Shown: one piece after another, positions 1 through 6,556 of the stretch
Position numbering within the stretch: the stretch's first letter is position 1
Layout of the letters: each line of letters starts with the position of its first letter
Source of the DNA: an uncultured Oscillospiraceae bacterium
Lineage (GTDB): Bacteria; Bacillota; Clostridia; Oscillospirales; Oscillospiraceae
Direction of reading: 5' to 3'
NCBI GenBank assembly: GCA_910584285.1
Contig: CAJTYK010000017.1
Span: 1-41,089 of the forward strand
Length of the DNA: 41,089 nt
The notes under the pieces: generated by a model
The model's database searches: none
The model's input: only the letters and a program-made list of their open reading frames with translations
What the model was told of the DNA's origin: nothing
Program-made: the position numbers and the translations under genes

Positions 1-338
1 ACGTCCCGGAAGGCCCAGAAGCCCCGGCCCACATGGTTGAACACCCCGTCCAGCACCACCTTGATGCCGTGGGCGTGGAGGGTTTGGCACACCTGGGCGA
101 AGTCCTCATTGGTGCCCAGGCGGCAGTCGAGCTTGCGGTAGTCCCGGGTGTCGTAGCCGTGGCGGTCGCTGTCAAAAATGGGGCACAGGTAGACCGCGTC
201 CGCCCCCAGCTTCTGAATATGTCCGGCCCAGTCCCCGATCTTACCGATGCGGCTGGCAAGGAGGCCGTCGTTCTCCCTGGGGGCCCCGCAGAAGCCCAGG
301 GGATAGATCTGATAAAATACGCTGCGCTCCGCCCACAT
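1..338 (-). CDS. GH13 alpha-amylase-family glycosidase, N-terminal part (runs off the window)
   Basis: Only the first 112 residues are visible because the gene leaves the left edge. It opens with MWAERSVFYQIYPLGF, the usual first strand of a GH13 (beta/alpha)8 barrel. It carries HGYDTRDY at residues 60-67 and DGVFNH at 97-102, which is GH13 conserved region I. The family hydrolyses or transfers alpha-1,4/1,6-glucosidic bonds in starch, maltodextrin or similar glucans. The HGYDTRDY segment is typical of cytoplasmic maltogenic or alpha-glucosidase-like members, and no signal peptide is seen. The start at 338 follows AGGAAG on the minus strand. The catalytic Asp/Glu residues lie outside the window, so substrate cannot be judged. 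Confidence 0.85.
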   Translation of the reverse strand, partial: MWAERSVFYQIYPLGFCGAPRENDGLLASRIGKIGDWAGHIQKLGADAVYLCPIFDSDRHGYDTRDYRKLDCRLGTNEDFAQVCQTLHAHGIKVVLDGVFNHVGRGFWAFRD

Positions 339-388
339 GGGCGTCACTTCCTTTCTCTTTCGTCCTGGCGGTGAAGCCGTGAGCCATA

Positions 389-417
389 AGTATAACAGGA
401 ACGGGGTCAAAAAGCAA
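389..417 (-). promoter_or_regulatory. Vegetative promoter for the GH13 gene
   Basis: On the minus strand a -35 box TTGCTT (417-412) is separated by 17 bases from the -10 box TATACT (394-389), which is preceded by TGT, an extended -10 element. It lies about 50 bases upstream of the GH13 start in otherwise non-coding sequence. Confidence 0.5.
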
Positions 418-449
418 GGGATTGCCCTTGATACAAACGCCCCCTGTTG

Positions 450-1031
450 TCAAGAAACCACAGGACAGCCCATCCGCTGGAGGGAAACCTCCATGCGGCG
501 CGTGTTCCGGCACTGCTCCTCCAGCACGCCCCGCAAAACGGGGGGCAGCTGGGTGCACAGCTCGTACCGCAGGGTGTTCCGGGCGGCCTGGGCGGCGCCC
601 CGGCAGTGGGGGAGCATCTGATGCAGGAACACCGCGTCCACTCGATTCCCCTCCGGGGCCGACCGCATTCGGGTGAACATTTCCCGGAGGATCAGATCCA
701 TCCGCCGCTGGCACAGCCGCAGCTCCGGCCGGAGATTGGTGAGCTGATCCGCGGCGGGCAGGATCTGCTCCAGGGCCTGGATAACCTGTGCCCGTTGCTC
801 CGCCATGCCCTGGGCCAGGCGGCGGATGGCCCGGTCGTCGGACACCTCCAAAAGGTTCCGGCACATCCGGACGGCGGCCTGTTGGTGGGGGATCAGCTGG
901 ACGATGAGGTTGTGGGAGATGCTCTGGGTGAGCTTGGCGGTGGTGACGCCCTGGATCATCTCGTCCAGGATCTGGTAGTAGCAGCATAGGTAGCGCTTGG
1001 CCCCGTCGCTGAGCAGATAGGTGTTTGCCAT
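450..1031 (-). CDS. Conserved protein with two DUF305-like four-helix segments
   Basis: A 193-residue cytoplasmic-looking protein without signal peptide or membrane segment. Two segments resemble the DUF305 signature MIPHHQGAIxMA: LIPHQQAAVRM at residues 46-56 and QMLPHCRGAAQAA at 138-150. Each is followed by a long amphipathic helix with a Q/E-rich stretch (AEQRAQVIQALEQIL; EEQCRNTRRMEVSL) as in DUF305, a ferritin-like bundle suspected of metal binding. In both copies the second His of the HH pair is replaced (Gln, Cys), so any metal site is altered. The start is set by AAGGAGGG upstream of ATG 1031. The family assignment is my motif reading; the function is unknown. Confidence 0.7.
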   Translation of the reverse strand: MANTYLLSDGAKRYLCCYYQILDEMIQGVTTAKLTQSISHNLIVQLIPHQQAAVRMCRNLLEVSDDRAIRRLAQGMAEQRAQVIQALEQILPAADQLTNLRPELRLCQRRMDLILREMFTRMRSAPEGNRVDAVFLHQMLPHCRGAAQAARNTLRYELCTQLPPVLRGVLEEQCRNTRRMEVSLQRMGCPVVS

Positions 1032-1083
1032 GGCTTTGCCCTCCTTTTGCCCATTCTATGAGGGAAAAACCGGTTGGGTGCGC

Positions 1084-1116
1084 AAAAGGGCGGCGGATTT
1101 TCCCCGCCGCCCTTTT
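1084..1116 (-). terminator. Intrinsic terminator of prfC
   Basis: A stem AAAAGGGCGGCGG / CCGCCGCCCTTTT (1084-1096 and 1104-1116) with a 7-base loop lies directly after the prfC stop codon and ends in TTTT on the minus strand. The A and T flanks make it able to act in both directions. Confidence 0.8.
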
Positions 1117-1117
1117 C

Positions 1118-2719
1118 TCAGAATTTGGCCCCGCCGAACTCGGACAGGGTGATGGACTTGTTCCGCTCCGCCGTCCAGTTGATGGACCACTGGGAGGCGA
1201 ACAGCAGCAGCTGGTTCTGCCGGTAGTCCTCCACCAGCATGGCGTCCCCGGGGAGGGTGAGATCCTCCGAGCGCAGGGGCTCCTCCCCCTCATGGTGGAG
1301 CCAGCGCAGATACTCGTAGGGCAGGCCCTCGGCGTACAGATCCACGCCGTACTCGTTTTTCAGCCGGTACTCCAGCACGTCGAATTGCAGCGTGCCCACC
1401 ACGCCCACGATGACCTCCTCCATGCCGGAGTAGGGGGTCTTGAAGATCTGGATGGCGCCCTCCTGGGCGATCTGCTCCATCCCCTTGAGAAACTGCTTGC
1501 GCTTCATGGTGTCCAGCGGCCGCACCCGGCGGAAGTGCTCCGGGGCGAAGGTGGGAATGGGGTCGAACTGGAACTTGTGGGCGGCGGTGCACAGGGTGTC
1601 CCCAATGGAGAAGATGCCCGGGTCGAACACGCCGATGATGTCCCCGGCGTAGGCCTCCTCGATGATCTCCCGCTCGGCGGCCATGAGCTGCTGGGGACGG
1701 GAGAGCTTGATTTTTTTGCCTCCCTGGACGTGGTACACCTCTTTGTCCGCCTCAAACTTGCCGGACACCACCCGCATAAAGGCGATCCGATCCCGATGGG
1801 CCTTGTTCATGTTGGCCTGGATCTTGAACACGAAGGCGGAGAAGCCGTCGTCAAAGGAGTCGATGAGCTCGTCCCCCGCCGTCCGGGGCAGGGGAGCGGT
1901 AGTCATGCGCAGGAAGTCCTCCAGGAAGGGCTCCACGCCGAAGTTGGTGAGGGCGGAGCCGAAGAACACCGGGGACAGCTGCCCGTGGCGCACCCGATCC
2001 AGGTCGAACTCGCAGGACGCGCCGTCCAGCAGCTCGATCTCGTCGTTAAGCTGATCCCGATAGGAGGATCCGATGAGCTCCGCCAGGGCCGGGTCGTCCA
2101 GGGCCACCTCGGTGGCGGTGGCCGCCTTGGAGCCGCCGTTGGAGGTGAAGTGGATAATCCGCTTCCGATCCCGGTCGTACACGCCCTGAAACGCCTTGCC
2201 GCAGCCGATGGGCCAGTTGACGGCGTAGGTGTCAATCCCCAGCTCGTGCTCCAGCTCCTGGCACAGCTCGAAGGGATCCCGGGCCTCCCGATCCATCTTG
2301 TTGATGAAGGTGAAGATGGGAATGTCCCGCAGGCGGCACACCTTGAACAGCTTCCGGGTCTGGGCCTCCACGCCTTTGGCGGCGTCGATGACCATGACGG
2401 CGGAGTCGGCGGCCATGAGGGTGCGGTAGGTGTCCTCAGAGAAGTCCTGGTGGCCTGGCGTGTCCAGAATGTTGATGCAGAAGCCCTCGTACTGGAACTG
2501 CATCACCGACGAGGTGACGGAGATGCCCCGCTGCTTTTCGATCTCCATCCAGTCGGAGGTGGCGGCCCGGGCGTTCTTCTTGCCCTTCACCACCCCGGCC
2601 TGGGCGATGGCGCCCCCGTAGAGCAGGAATTTCTCCGTCAGGGTGGTTTTGCCCGCGTCGGGGTGGCTGATGATGGCGAAGGTTCGTCTTCTTTTGATTT
2701 CCGATTCGTATTGCGGCAT
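1118..2719 (-). CDS. prfC: Peptide chain release factor 3
   Basis: A 533-residue translational GTPase of the expected RF3 length. The G domain shows the P-loop SHPDAGKT (18-25), the switch I region with RGISVTSSV (64-72), DTPGH (86-90) and NKMD (140-143). RF3 uses GTP to release RF1 or RF2 from the ribosome after peptide release. RF3 is separated from EF-G by the SHPDAGKTTLTEKFLLYGGAI start and the absence of EF-G domains IV-V. The gene is monocistronic, with its own promoter at 2812-2840 and a terminator right after its stop. The ATG at 2719 follows GGAGGG at good spacing. Confidence 0.97.
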   Translation of the reverse strand: MPQYESEIKRRRTFAIISHPDAGKTTLTEKFLLYGGAIAQAGVVKGKKNARAATSDWMEIEKQRGISVTSSVMQFQYEGFCINILDTPGHQDFSEDTYRTLMAADSAVMVIDAAKGVEAQTRKLFKVCRLRDIPIFTFINKMDREARDPFELCQELEHELGIDTYAVNWPIGCGKAFQGVYDRDRKRIIHFTSNGGSKAATATEVALDDPALAELIGSSYRDQLNDEIELLDGASCEFDLDRVRHGQLSPVFFGSALTNFGVEPFLEDFLRMTTAPLPRTAGDELIDSFDDGFSAFVFKIQANMNKAHRDRIAFMRVVSGKFEADKEVYHVQGGKKIKLSRPQQLMAAEREIIEEAYAGDIIGVFDPGIFSIGDTLCTAAHKFQFDPIPTFAPEHFRRVRPLDTMKRKQFLKGMEQIAQEGAIQIFKTPYSGMEEVIVGVVGTLQFDVLEYRLKNEYGVDLYAEGLPYEYLRWLHHEGEEPLRSEDLTLPGDAMLVEDYRQNQLLLFASQWSINWTAERNKSITLSEFGGAKF

Positions 2720-2811
2720 GGGGTGTTCCCTCCATTGTAATTGAGTTTGTGTGGGGTATTGGATTGAGCTTACATGGGGGACCCTCCCGGTGTTGAAATG
2801 ATTGGCAAGAT

Positions 2812-2840
2812 ATTATATCACCTTGTACCCAAAAGAGCAA
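2812..2840 (-). promoter_or_regulatory. Vegetative promoter for prfC
   Basis: Minus strand: TTGCTC (2840-2835), 17-base spacer, TATAAT (2817-2812). The predicted start would give a leader of about 85 bases. The 2841-3001 stretch beyond it shows only G-rich sequence and a short GGGGCC/GGCCCC hairpin near 2952-2967, with no convincing gene. Confidence 0.6.
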
Positions 2841-3001
2841 CAGCCGCCGGGAAAAATCCTGTTCCCCGGAAGGGGGGAGGGCCATGGAGGCTGCGGACAG
2901 GGCGGAGCGGACAGGCACGGCGGCGGGGCGGGGCGCATAGCCGTGGTTGAGGGGCCGGTTGGCCCCGGAAGGACAATCTGCGAGACAGAGAGGAGAATCG
3001 G

Positions 3002-3205
3002 ATGAAAGAGGTATTGCAGAACCGGCTGGCCCGGCTGCTGTGCGTCAAGTCGCTGGTGACGCTGGCGCTGACGGCGGTGTTCGCCTTCCTGGCGGTCACC
3101 GGCGAGGTGGGCCAGGACTTTATGACGGTGTATACCGTCATCATCGCCTTTTACTTCGGCACCCAGCTGGAACGGCAGAATCAGAGCGGGGGGAACGGCC
3201 AATGA
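3002..3205 (+). CDS. Small holin-like membrane protein
   Basis: A 67-residue protein with two hydrophobic stretches (about residues 16-34 and 38-53), a basic N-terminus, and a hydrophilic tail ending in QNQSGGNGQ. Size, topology and the downstream endolysin fit small phage holins, which open the membrane so the lysin reaches the wall. Its stop overlaps the amidase start as ATGA, implying translational coupling. The start at 3002 follows GAGAGGAG. No other phage structural genes are in the window, so this is either an orphan lysis cassette or a domesticated one. The holin call rests on context more than on a diagnostic motif. Confidence 0.65.
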   Translation: MKEVLQNRLARLLCVKSLVTLALTAVFAFLAVTGEVGQDFMTVYTVIIAFYFGTQLERQNQSGGNGQ

Positions 3206-4026
3206 AGCTGATCCGCTGCCTTTTGACGGAAAACGACTGCTACCGCACCAAACGCACCATCAAGCCCAAGGGGGTCATGGTGCACTCCACCGGGGCGGAC
3301 AACCCGAACCTGCGGCGGTACGTCCAGCCCGTGAAGGGCGGGGACGGGGACTACGCCGCCCTGCTGGCCCAGCTGGGGGTGAACCGAAACGGCAACCACT
3401 GGAATCGCCCGGGGCTGGATGTGTGCGTCCACGGCTTCATCGGCAAGCTGGCGGACGGCTCCATCGCGTCGGTACAGACCCTGCCCTGGAACCACCGGGG
3501 TTGGCACGCCGGCACCGGCACCAGCGGCGGCAGCGCCAACAACACCCATATTTCCTTTGAGATCTGCGAGGACGCGCTCACCGACCCGGCCTATTTTAAA
3601 ACGGTATACCGGGAGGCGGTGGAGCTCACCGCCCTGCTGTGCAAAGAGTACGGCCTGAACCCGCTGGCGGATGGGGTGGTGATTTGCCACAGCGAGGGCT
3701 ACCGCCGGGGGATCGCCTCCGGCCACGCCGACGTGGAGCACTGGTTTCCCCGCCACAGCAAGAGCATGGACGACTTTCGCCGGGACGTGGCGGCGGCCCT
3801 GGCCCCCAAGCCGGAGCCCGAGCCCGACCCCAAACCTGATCCGGAGGAGGATGACGAGATGACCTATTATAAGACGCTGGACGAGGTGCCTGAGTACTAC
3901 CGTCCCACGGTGGAGAAGCTGGTGGAGGCCGGAGCGCTGAAGGGTACGGCGGAGGGCGTGCTCAACGTGTCCGAGGACTTCTGTCGCACCATGACGGTGC
4001 TGGACCGGCTGGGCAAGCTGGACTAA
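3202..4026 (+). CDS. N-acetylmuramoyl-L-alanine amidase (phage-type endolysin)
   Basis: A 274-residue protein with an Amidase_2/PGRP-like catalytic domain at about 20-200. KGVMVHSTG carries the first zinc-ligand His (28), followed by WNHRGWHAG (96-104), ISFEICED (117-124) and DVEHWFPRH (177-185) with the later ligand region. This family cleaves the bond between MurNAc and L-Ala in peptidoglycan. A Pro/Glu-rich linker (202-218) leads to a C-terminal segment of about 50 residues (YKTLDEVPEYYRPTVEKL onward) resembling a single degenerate SLH-like wall-binding motif. It overlaps the holin by 4 bases. There is no signal peptide, which is consistent with holin-dependent release. Confidence 0.88.
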   Translation: MKLIRCLLTENDCYRTKRTIKPKGVMVHSTGADNPNLRRYVQPVKGGDGDYAALLAQLGVNRNGNHWNRPGLDVCVHGFIGKLADGSIASVQTLPWNHRGWHAGTGTSGGSANNTHISFEICEDALTDPAYFKTVYREAVELTALLCKEYGLNPLADGVVICHSEGYRRGIASGHADVEHWFPRHSKSMDDFRRDVAAALAPKPEPEPDPKPDPEEDDEMTYYKTLDEVPEYYRPTVEKLVEAGALKGTAEGVLNVSEDFCRTMTVLDRLGKLD

Positions 4027-4033
4027 ACAGGAG

Positions 4034-4059
4034 GGGGACGCCTGGATTCAGGCGTCCCC
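4034..4059. terminator. Shared hairpin between the endolysin and the ribbon-helix-helix gene
   Basis: A perfect 11-bp stem GGGGACGCCTG / CAGGCGTCCCC with loop GATT, starting 8 bases after the endolysin stop and followed by TTGTTCT. Its right arm encodes the last codons of the convergent minus-strand gene, whose stop is at 4050-4048, so one structure appears to end both transcripts. Confidence 0.6.
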
Positions 4060-4239
4060 TTGTTCTGACATAGCTTTGTCGATTGCGTTGTTGATAAATT
4101 TATTGGTGCTTAATCCCTGCTTTTTGGCAAAATCCTTTATCATTTGCTTTTTACCCTTGTGGACGAATATCTCAATACGGTCATACGTTTTTTTATTGTA
4201 TCTGGCAGTTGCCGCTCTTTGCGATTCGATGATACCCAT
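4048..4239 (-). CDS. Small ribbon-helix-helix (Arc/MetJ-like) DNA-binding protein
   Basis: A 63-residue protein. The start ATG at 4239 is chosen because GGAGGTG precedes it by 6 bases; an upstream in-frame start would add 15 residues without a ribosome site. The pattern is a basic N-terminus, the strand RIEIFVHKG, then two helices GKKQMIKDFAKKQGLS and TNKFINNAIDKAMSE, which matches the ribbon-helix-helix fold. Such proteins bind DNA as dimers and often act as autoregulators or antitoxin-like repressors on mobile elements. The gene and its upstream DNA are much more AT-rich than the neighbours, suggesting transfer. No toxin partner is visible. Confidence 0.75.
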   Translation of the reverse strand: MGIIESQRAATARYNKKTYDRIEIFVHKGKKQMIKDFAKKQGLSTNKFINNAIDKAMSEQGDA

Positions 4240-4295
4240 TATGACACCTCCAGCGGCAACAGTACACTTATTATATCCATCCAACTGTGCATATC

Positions 4296-4315
4296 ATATA
4301 ATTCCGAGATTATAT
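4296..4315. repeat. Perfect AT-rich inverted repeat, possible operator
   Basis: ATATAAT-TCCGAG-ATTATAT, 7-bp arms around a 6-base centre, located about 60 bases upstream of the ribbon-helix-helix start. A candidate -10 box TATAAT for that gene lies at 4275-4270 on the minus strand. An autoregulatory operator is plausible but untested. Confidence 0.4.
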
Positions 4316-4333
4316 TTTTGTCATAATTATCAA

Positions 4334-4362
4334 TTTAAATATCATGAAAAGTAAAGTATAAT
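4334..4362 (+). promoter_or_regulatory. Promoter candidate of an intergenic small RNA
   Basis: TTTAAA (4334-4339), 17-base spacer, TATAAT (4357-4362) on the plus strand. No open frame with a ribosome site follows before the hairpin terminator at 4460-4496, so the predicted transcript would be short and non-coding. Confidence 0.45.
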
Positions 4363-4368
4363 TAAAAT

Positions 4369-4496
4369 GTCGGTCAGGATTACAGCCCCTGTCCGGCGAG
4401 CAGTCAGTCGGATGTATGATATGCCCGCGGCGGGGTCACGGCCCCCGCCGGGGCCGGAGCGCCCGCCCACCTCTCTTTCCTTGGGGCGGGCGTTTT
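4369..4496 (+). ncRNA. Candidate small RNA with a pyrimidine-rich loop
   Basis: Between a TATAAT promoter and a U-tract lie two strong hairpins: CGGCGGGG/CCCCGCCG (4428-4435, 4443-4450) and CGCCCGCCC/GGGCGGGCG (4460-4468, 4484-4492) followed by TTTT. The 15-base loop of the second is ACCTCTCTTTCCTTG, rich in CCU/CUU like an anti-Shine-Dalgarno seed. Expected length is about 128 nt. It may instead be an upstream leader or terminator. I do not recognise a known RNA family. Confidence 0.35.
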
Positions 4497-4516
4497 CCGT
4501 GGGCAAAAATTTTCTC

Positions 4517-4545
4517 TTGACTTTCATGCTTGAAAGTGTTAGAGT
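4517..4545 (+). promoter_or_regulatory. Promoter of the tyrosine leader and aroF operon
   Basis: TTGACT (4517-4522), 17-base spacer, TAGAGT (4540-4545). Transcription would start near 4552, only about 8 bases before the AAGGAGG of the leader peptide, which is the compact arrangement typical of attenuator leaders. Confidence 0.65.
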
Positions 4546-4575
4546 AACCACAGCAACCAGAAGGAGGAGCCGCGT

Positions 4576-4644
4576 ATGGACTGCCGGAGCTACGGGTATG
4601 GCTATTACCGCTATTATAATAGCGGCCTTTTGTCATGCCCTTGA
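4576..4644 (+). CDS. Tyrosine-rich leader peptide of an aromatic attenuator
   Basis: A 22-codon open frame with a strong ribosome site (AAGGAGG, 4561-4567) 8 bases before the ATG and its stop at 4642. Six of its 22 residues are Tyr (positions 6, 8, 10, 11, 13 and 14), arranged as YGYGYYRYYN. It ends 25 bases before a GC-rich intrinsic terminator and about 100 bases before DAHP synthase, in an operon that also has prephenate dehydrogenase, the tyrosine-branch enzyme. This is the layout of a ribosome-mediated attenuator: scarcity of charged tRNA-Tyr would stall the ribosome and permit read-through. No paralogue or other function is suggested by the peptide itself. Confidence 0.8.
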   Translation: MDCRSYGYGYYRYYNSGLLSCP

Positions 4645-4671
4645 GCGGCGGCGCGGTACGGGAAACTGCGC
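4608..4671 (+). promoter_or_regulatory. Alternative RNA structures of the tyrosine attenuator
   Basis: The Tyr-13/Tyr-14 codons lie in a perfect 18-base palindrome (4608-4625; arms CCGCTA and TAGCGG). Downstream, GCGCGGT (4651-4657) can pair with ACTGCGC (4665-4671), touching the terminator's left arm. AGCGGCGGC (4644-4652), overlapping the leader stop codon, is also complementary to GCCGCCGCT (4686-4694) in the terminator's right arm. Which of these is the true antiterminator cannot be decided by eye. Confidence 0.5.
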
Positions 4672-4698
4672 GGCGGCCCGGAGGGGCCGCCGCTTTTT
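4670..4698 (+). terminator. Attenuator terminator upstream of aroF
   Basis: A 10-bp stem GCGGCGGCCC (4670-4679) / GGGCCGCCGC (4684-4693) with loop GGAG and a run of five T. It lies between the leader peptide and aroF, so it would stop transcription before the operon when tyrosine is plentiful. Confidence 0.85.
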
Positions 4699-4744
4699 GT
4701 ATGCCCGGAGAAAAAACGACAAATTTCAAAGGAGCGGATATACG

Positions 4745-5761
4745 ATGGTAGTGATTATGAAGCACGGCTTTACCGCCGAACAGCTGGAGCAGGCCGTCCA
4801 CGCCATGGAGGCGGGGGGCGTCCGCGTCATGGTGTCCAAGGGCAGCGAGACCACCATTTTAGGCGCGGAAGGGGACGCCAGCGGGCTGAACCAGGAGACA
4901 CTGGGCCAGCTCCCCGGAGTGGAGCGGGTGATGCGGGTGAGCGAGCCCTACAAAAAGGCCAACCGCAAGTACCACCCGGACGACTCGGTGATCGACATCG
5001 GCGGCGGCGTGTCCATCGGCGGGAAGAAGCTGGCGGTAATCGCCGGGCCCTGCTCGGTGGAGAGCGAGGAGCAGATCCTTGAGGTGGCCCAGTCCGTCCA
5101 GGCGTCCGGGGCGGCGGCCCTCCGGGGGGGCGCGTACAAGCCCCGCACCTCCCCCTACGCCTTCCAGGGCAAGGGGGTGGAGGGCGTCCTCCTGCTGGAC
5201 GAGGCCCGTAAGAATACCGGTCTGCCCATCGTGTCCGAGCTGATGAGCGCCGACCAGCTCCCCCTGTTCGAGGAGGCGGTGGACGTGATCCAGATCGGGG
5301 CCCGGAATATGCAGAACTTCGACCTGCTGAAGAAGGTGGGCAAGACCCATAAGCCCATCCTGCTCAAGCGGGGCCTGTCCTCCACCATCGAGGAGTGGCT
5401 GATGAGTGCGGAGTACATCATGGCGGGGGGCAACCCCAACGTGATCCTGTGCGAGCGGGGCATCCGCACCTTTGAGACGTACACCCGGAACACGCTGGAC
5501 TTGTCGGCGGTGCTGGCGGTGAAGCGGCAGAGCCACCTGCCGGTGGTGGTGGATCCCTCCCACGCCTGCGGCAAGGCGTGGATGGTGGAGCGGATGGCCA
5601 TGGCGGCGGTGGCCGCCGGGGCGGATGGGCTGATCATTGAGGTGCACAACAACCCGTCCTGCGCCCTGTGCGACGGGGCCCAGTCGGTGACGCCGGAGCA
5701 GTTCGGCGAGCTGATGGACAAGCTGCGCCCGCTGGCCGCTTGCGTGGGCCGGGAGCTGTGA
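4745..5761 (+). CDS. aroF: 3-deoxy-7-phosphoheptulonate (DAHP) synthase, AroF/T. maritima type
   Basis: A 338-residue enzyme for the first step of the shikimate pathway, joining phosphoenolpyruvate and erythrose 4-phosphate. An N-terminal ferredoxin-like regulatory domain (about 1-70, typical of the Thermotoga/Bacillus group) precedes the barrel. The barrel carries AVIAGPCSVESEEQ, LRGGAYKPRTSPYAFQG, QIGARNMQNFDLL, ILLKRGL and VDPSHACGK, the PEP- and metal-binding motifs of the family. The start ATG 4745 follows AAAGGAG; a second in-frame ATG lies at 4757. It is the first structural gene of an operon with the MBL gene and tyrA and sits behind the Tyr leader, so it is probably repressed by tyrosine at transcription and perhaps by ligand at the N-terminal domain. 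Confidence 0.96.
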   Translation: MVVIMKHGFTAEQLEQAVHAMEAGGVRVMVSKGSETTILGAEGDASGLNQETLGQLPGVERVMRVSEPYKKANRKYHPDDSVIDIGGGVSIGGKKLAVIAGPCSVESEEQILEVAQSVQASGAAALRGGAYKPRTSPYAFQGKGVEGVLLLDEARKNTGLPIVSELMSADQLPLFEEAVDVIQIGARNMQNFDLLKKVGKTHKPILLKRGLSSTIEEWLMSAEYIMAGGNPNVILCERGIRTFETYTRNTLDLSAVLAVKRQSHLPVVVDPSHACGKAWMVERMAMAAVAAGADGLIIEVHNNPSCALCDGAQSVTPEQFGELMDKLRPLAACVGREL

Positions 5762-5762
5762 C

Positions 5763-6527
5763 ATGGGGGACTGGTTTACCGTCGAGCAGATCGATGGAAA
5801 TACCTTCGCCCTCAGCGAGTACGGGCACTGGGAGGAGACCCACTGCTACCTGCTGCTGGGGGCAGAGCGGGCCCTGCTGATTGACACAGGGCTGGGAGTG
5901 GCGGATATCGGGGCGGTTGTCAGGGGGCTGACGCGGCTTCCGGTTACGGCAGTGACTACCCATGTCCACTGGGATCATATCGGTGGGCATGGCTGCTTTG
6001 AGCATATCGCCGTGCATGAGCAGGAGCGGGACTGGTTGGACGGGCGGTTTCCGCTCCCGCTGCAGGTTGTCAGGCAAAACCTCACGGCGAAACCCTGTTC
6101 TTTCCCGGAGGGGTTCGATCCGGACGGCTATCAGGTCTACCAGGGCACGCCTAAGGAGGTGTTCCGGGACGGGGCGCAATTTGCGCTGGGCGGCAGGACG
6201 GTGACGGCCCTTCACACGCCGGGGCACTCGCCGGGACATTGCTGCTTTTATGAGCCGGAGCGGGGATACCTATACGCAGGGGATCTGATCTACGCGGGCT
6301 GCTTGGACGCCTTCTATCCGACCACAGATCCGGAGCTGTTTTTCCGCTCGGCTCAGCGGATTGGCATGCTGGATGTGAAGCGGGTGCTGCCCGGACATCA
6401 CCGGTTGGACATTTTCCCGGCCCTGATCGGGGAGATCGAGTCGGCGTTCCGCCGCTTATCCGAGGACGGGAAGCTGAGGCAGGGCGGCGGCATCTTTGAC
6501 TTTGGGGCATTCCAGATACACATTTAA
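5763..6527 (+). CDS. Metallo-beta-lactamase-fold hydrolase
   Basis: A 254-residue MBL-fold protein with the zinc motif THVHWDHIGGH (about 86-96), a later HTPGHSPGH segment, YAGDLIYAG with the bridging Asp, and VLPGHH near the C-terminus. These give the two-metal site of the superfamily, which includes glyoxalase II, lactonases and other hydrolases; the substrate cannot be read from sequence. The ATG lies one base after the aroF stop, so it is translated with the aroF message. Its third codon positions look less GC-biased than those of aroF and tyrA, which hints at later insertion into the operon. A role in aromatic biosynthesis is not expected from family knowledge. Confidence 0.88.
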   Translation: MGDWFTVEQIDGNTFALSEYGHWEETHCYLLLGAERALLIDTGLGVADIGAVVRGLTRLPVTAVTTHVHWDHIGGHGCFEHIAVHEQERDWLDGRFPLPLQVVRQNLTAKPCSFPEGFDPDGYQVYQGTPKEVFRDGAQFALGGRTVTALHTPGHSPGHCCFYEPERGYLYAGDLIYAGCLDAFYPTTDPELFFRSAQRIGMLDVKRVLPGHHRLDIFPALIGEIESAFRRLSEDGKLRQGGGIFDFGAFQIHI

Positions 6528-6556
6528 CGGATAGAATCAAACGCGGGGTGTTGGAA

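Noticed and set aside
2884..2940. A short frame of 18 codons after a G-rich ribosome-site-like stretch upstream of the holin
   Set aside because: Very short, low-complexity Ala/Gly/Arg product; the G-run is chance in this composition.
4367..4744. N-terminal extension of aroF into the leader region
   Set aside because: The extension crosses the leader peptide and the terminator in another frame and resembles no DAHP synthase; the start at 4745 has its own ribosome site.
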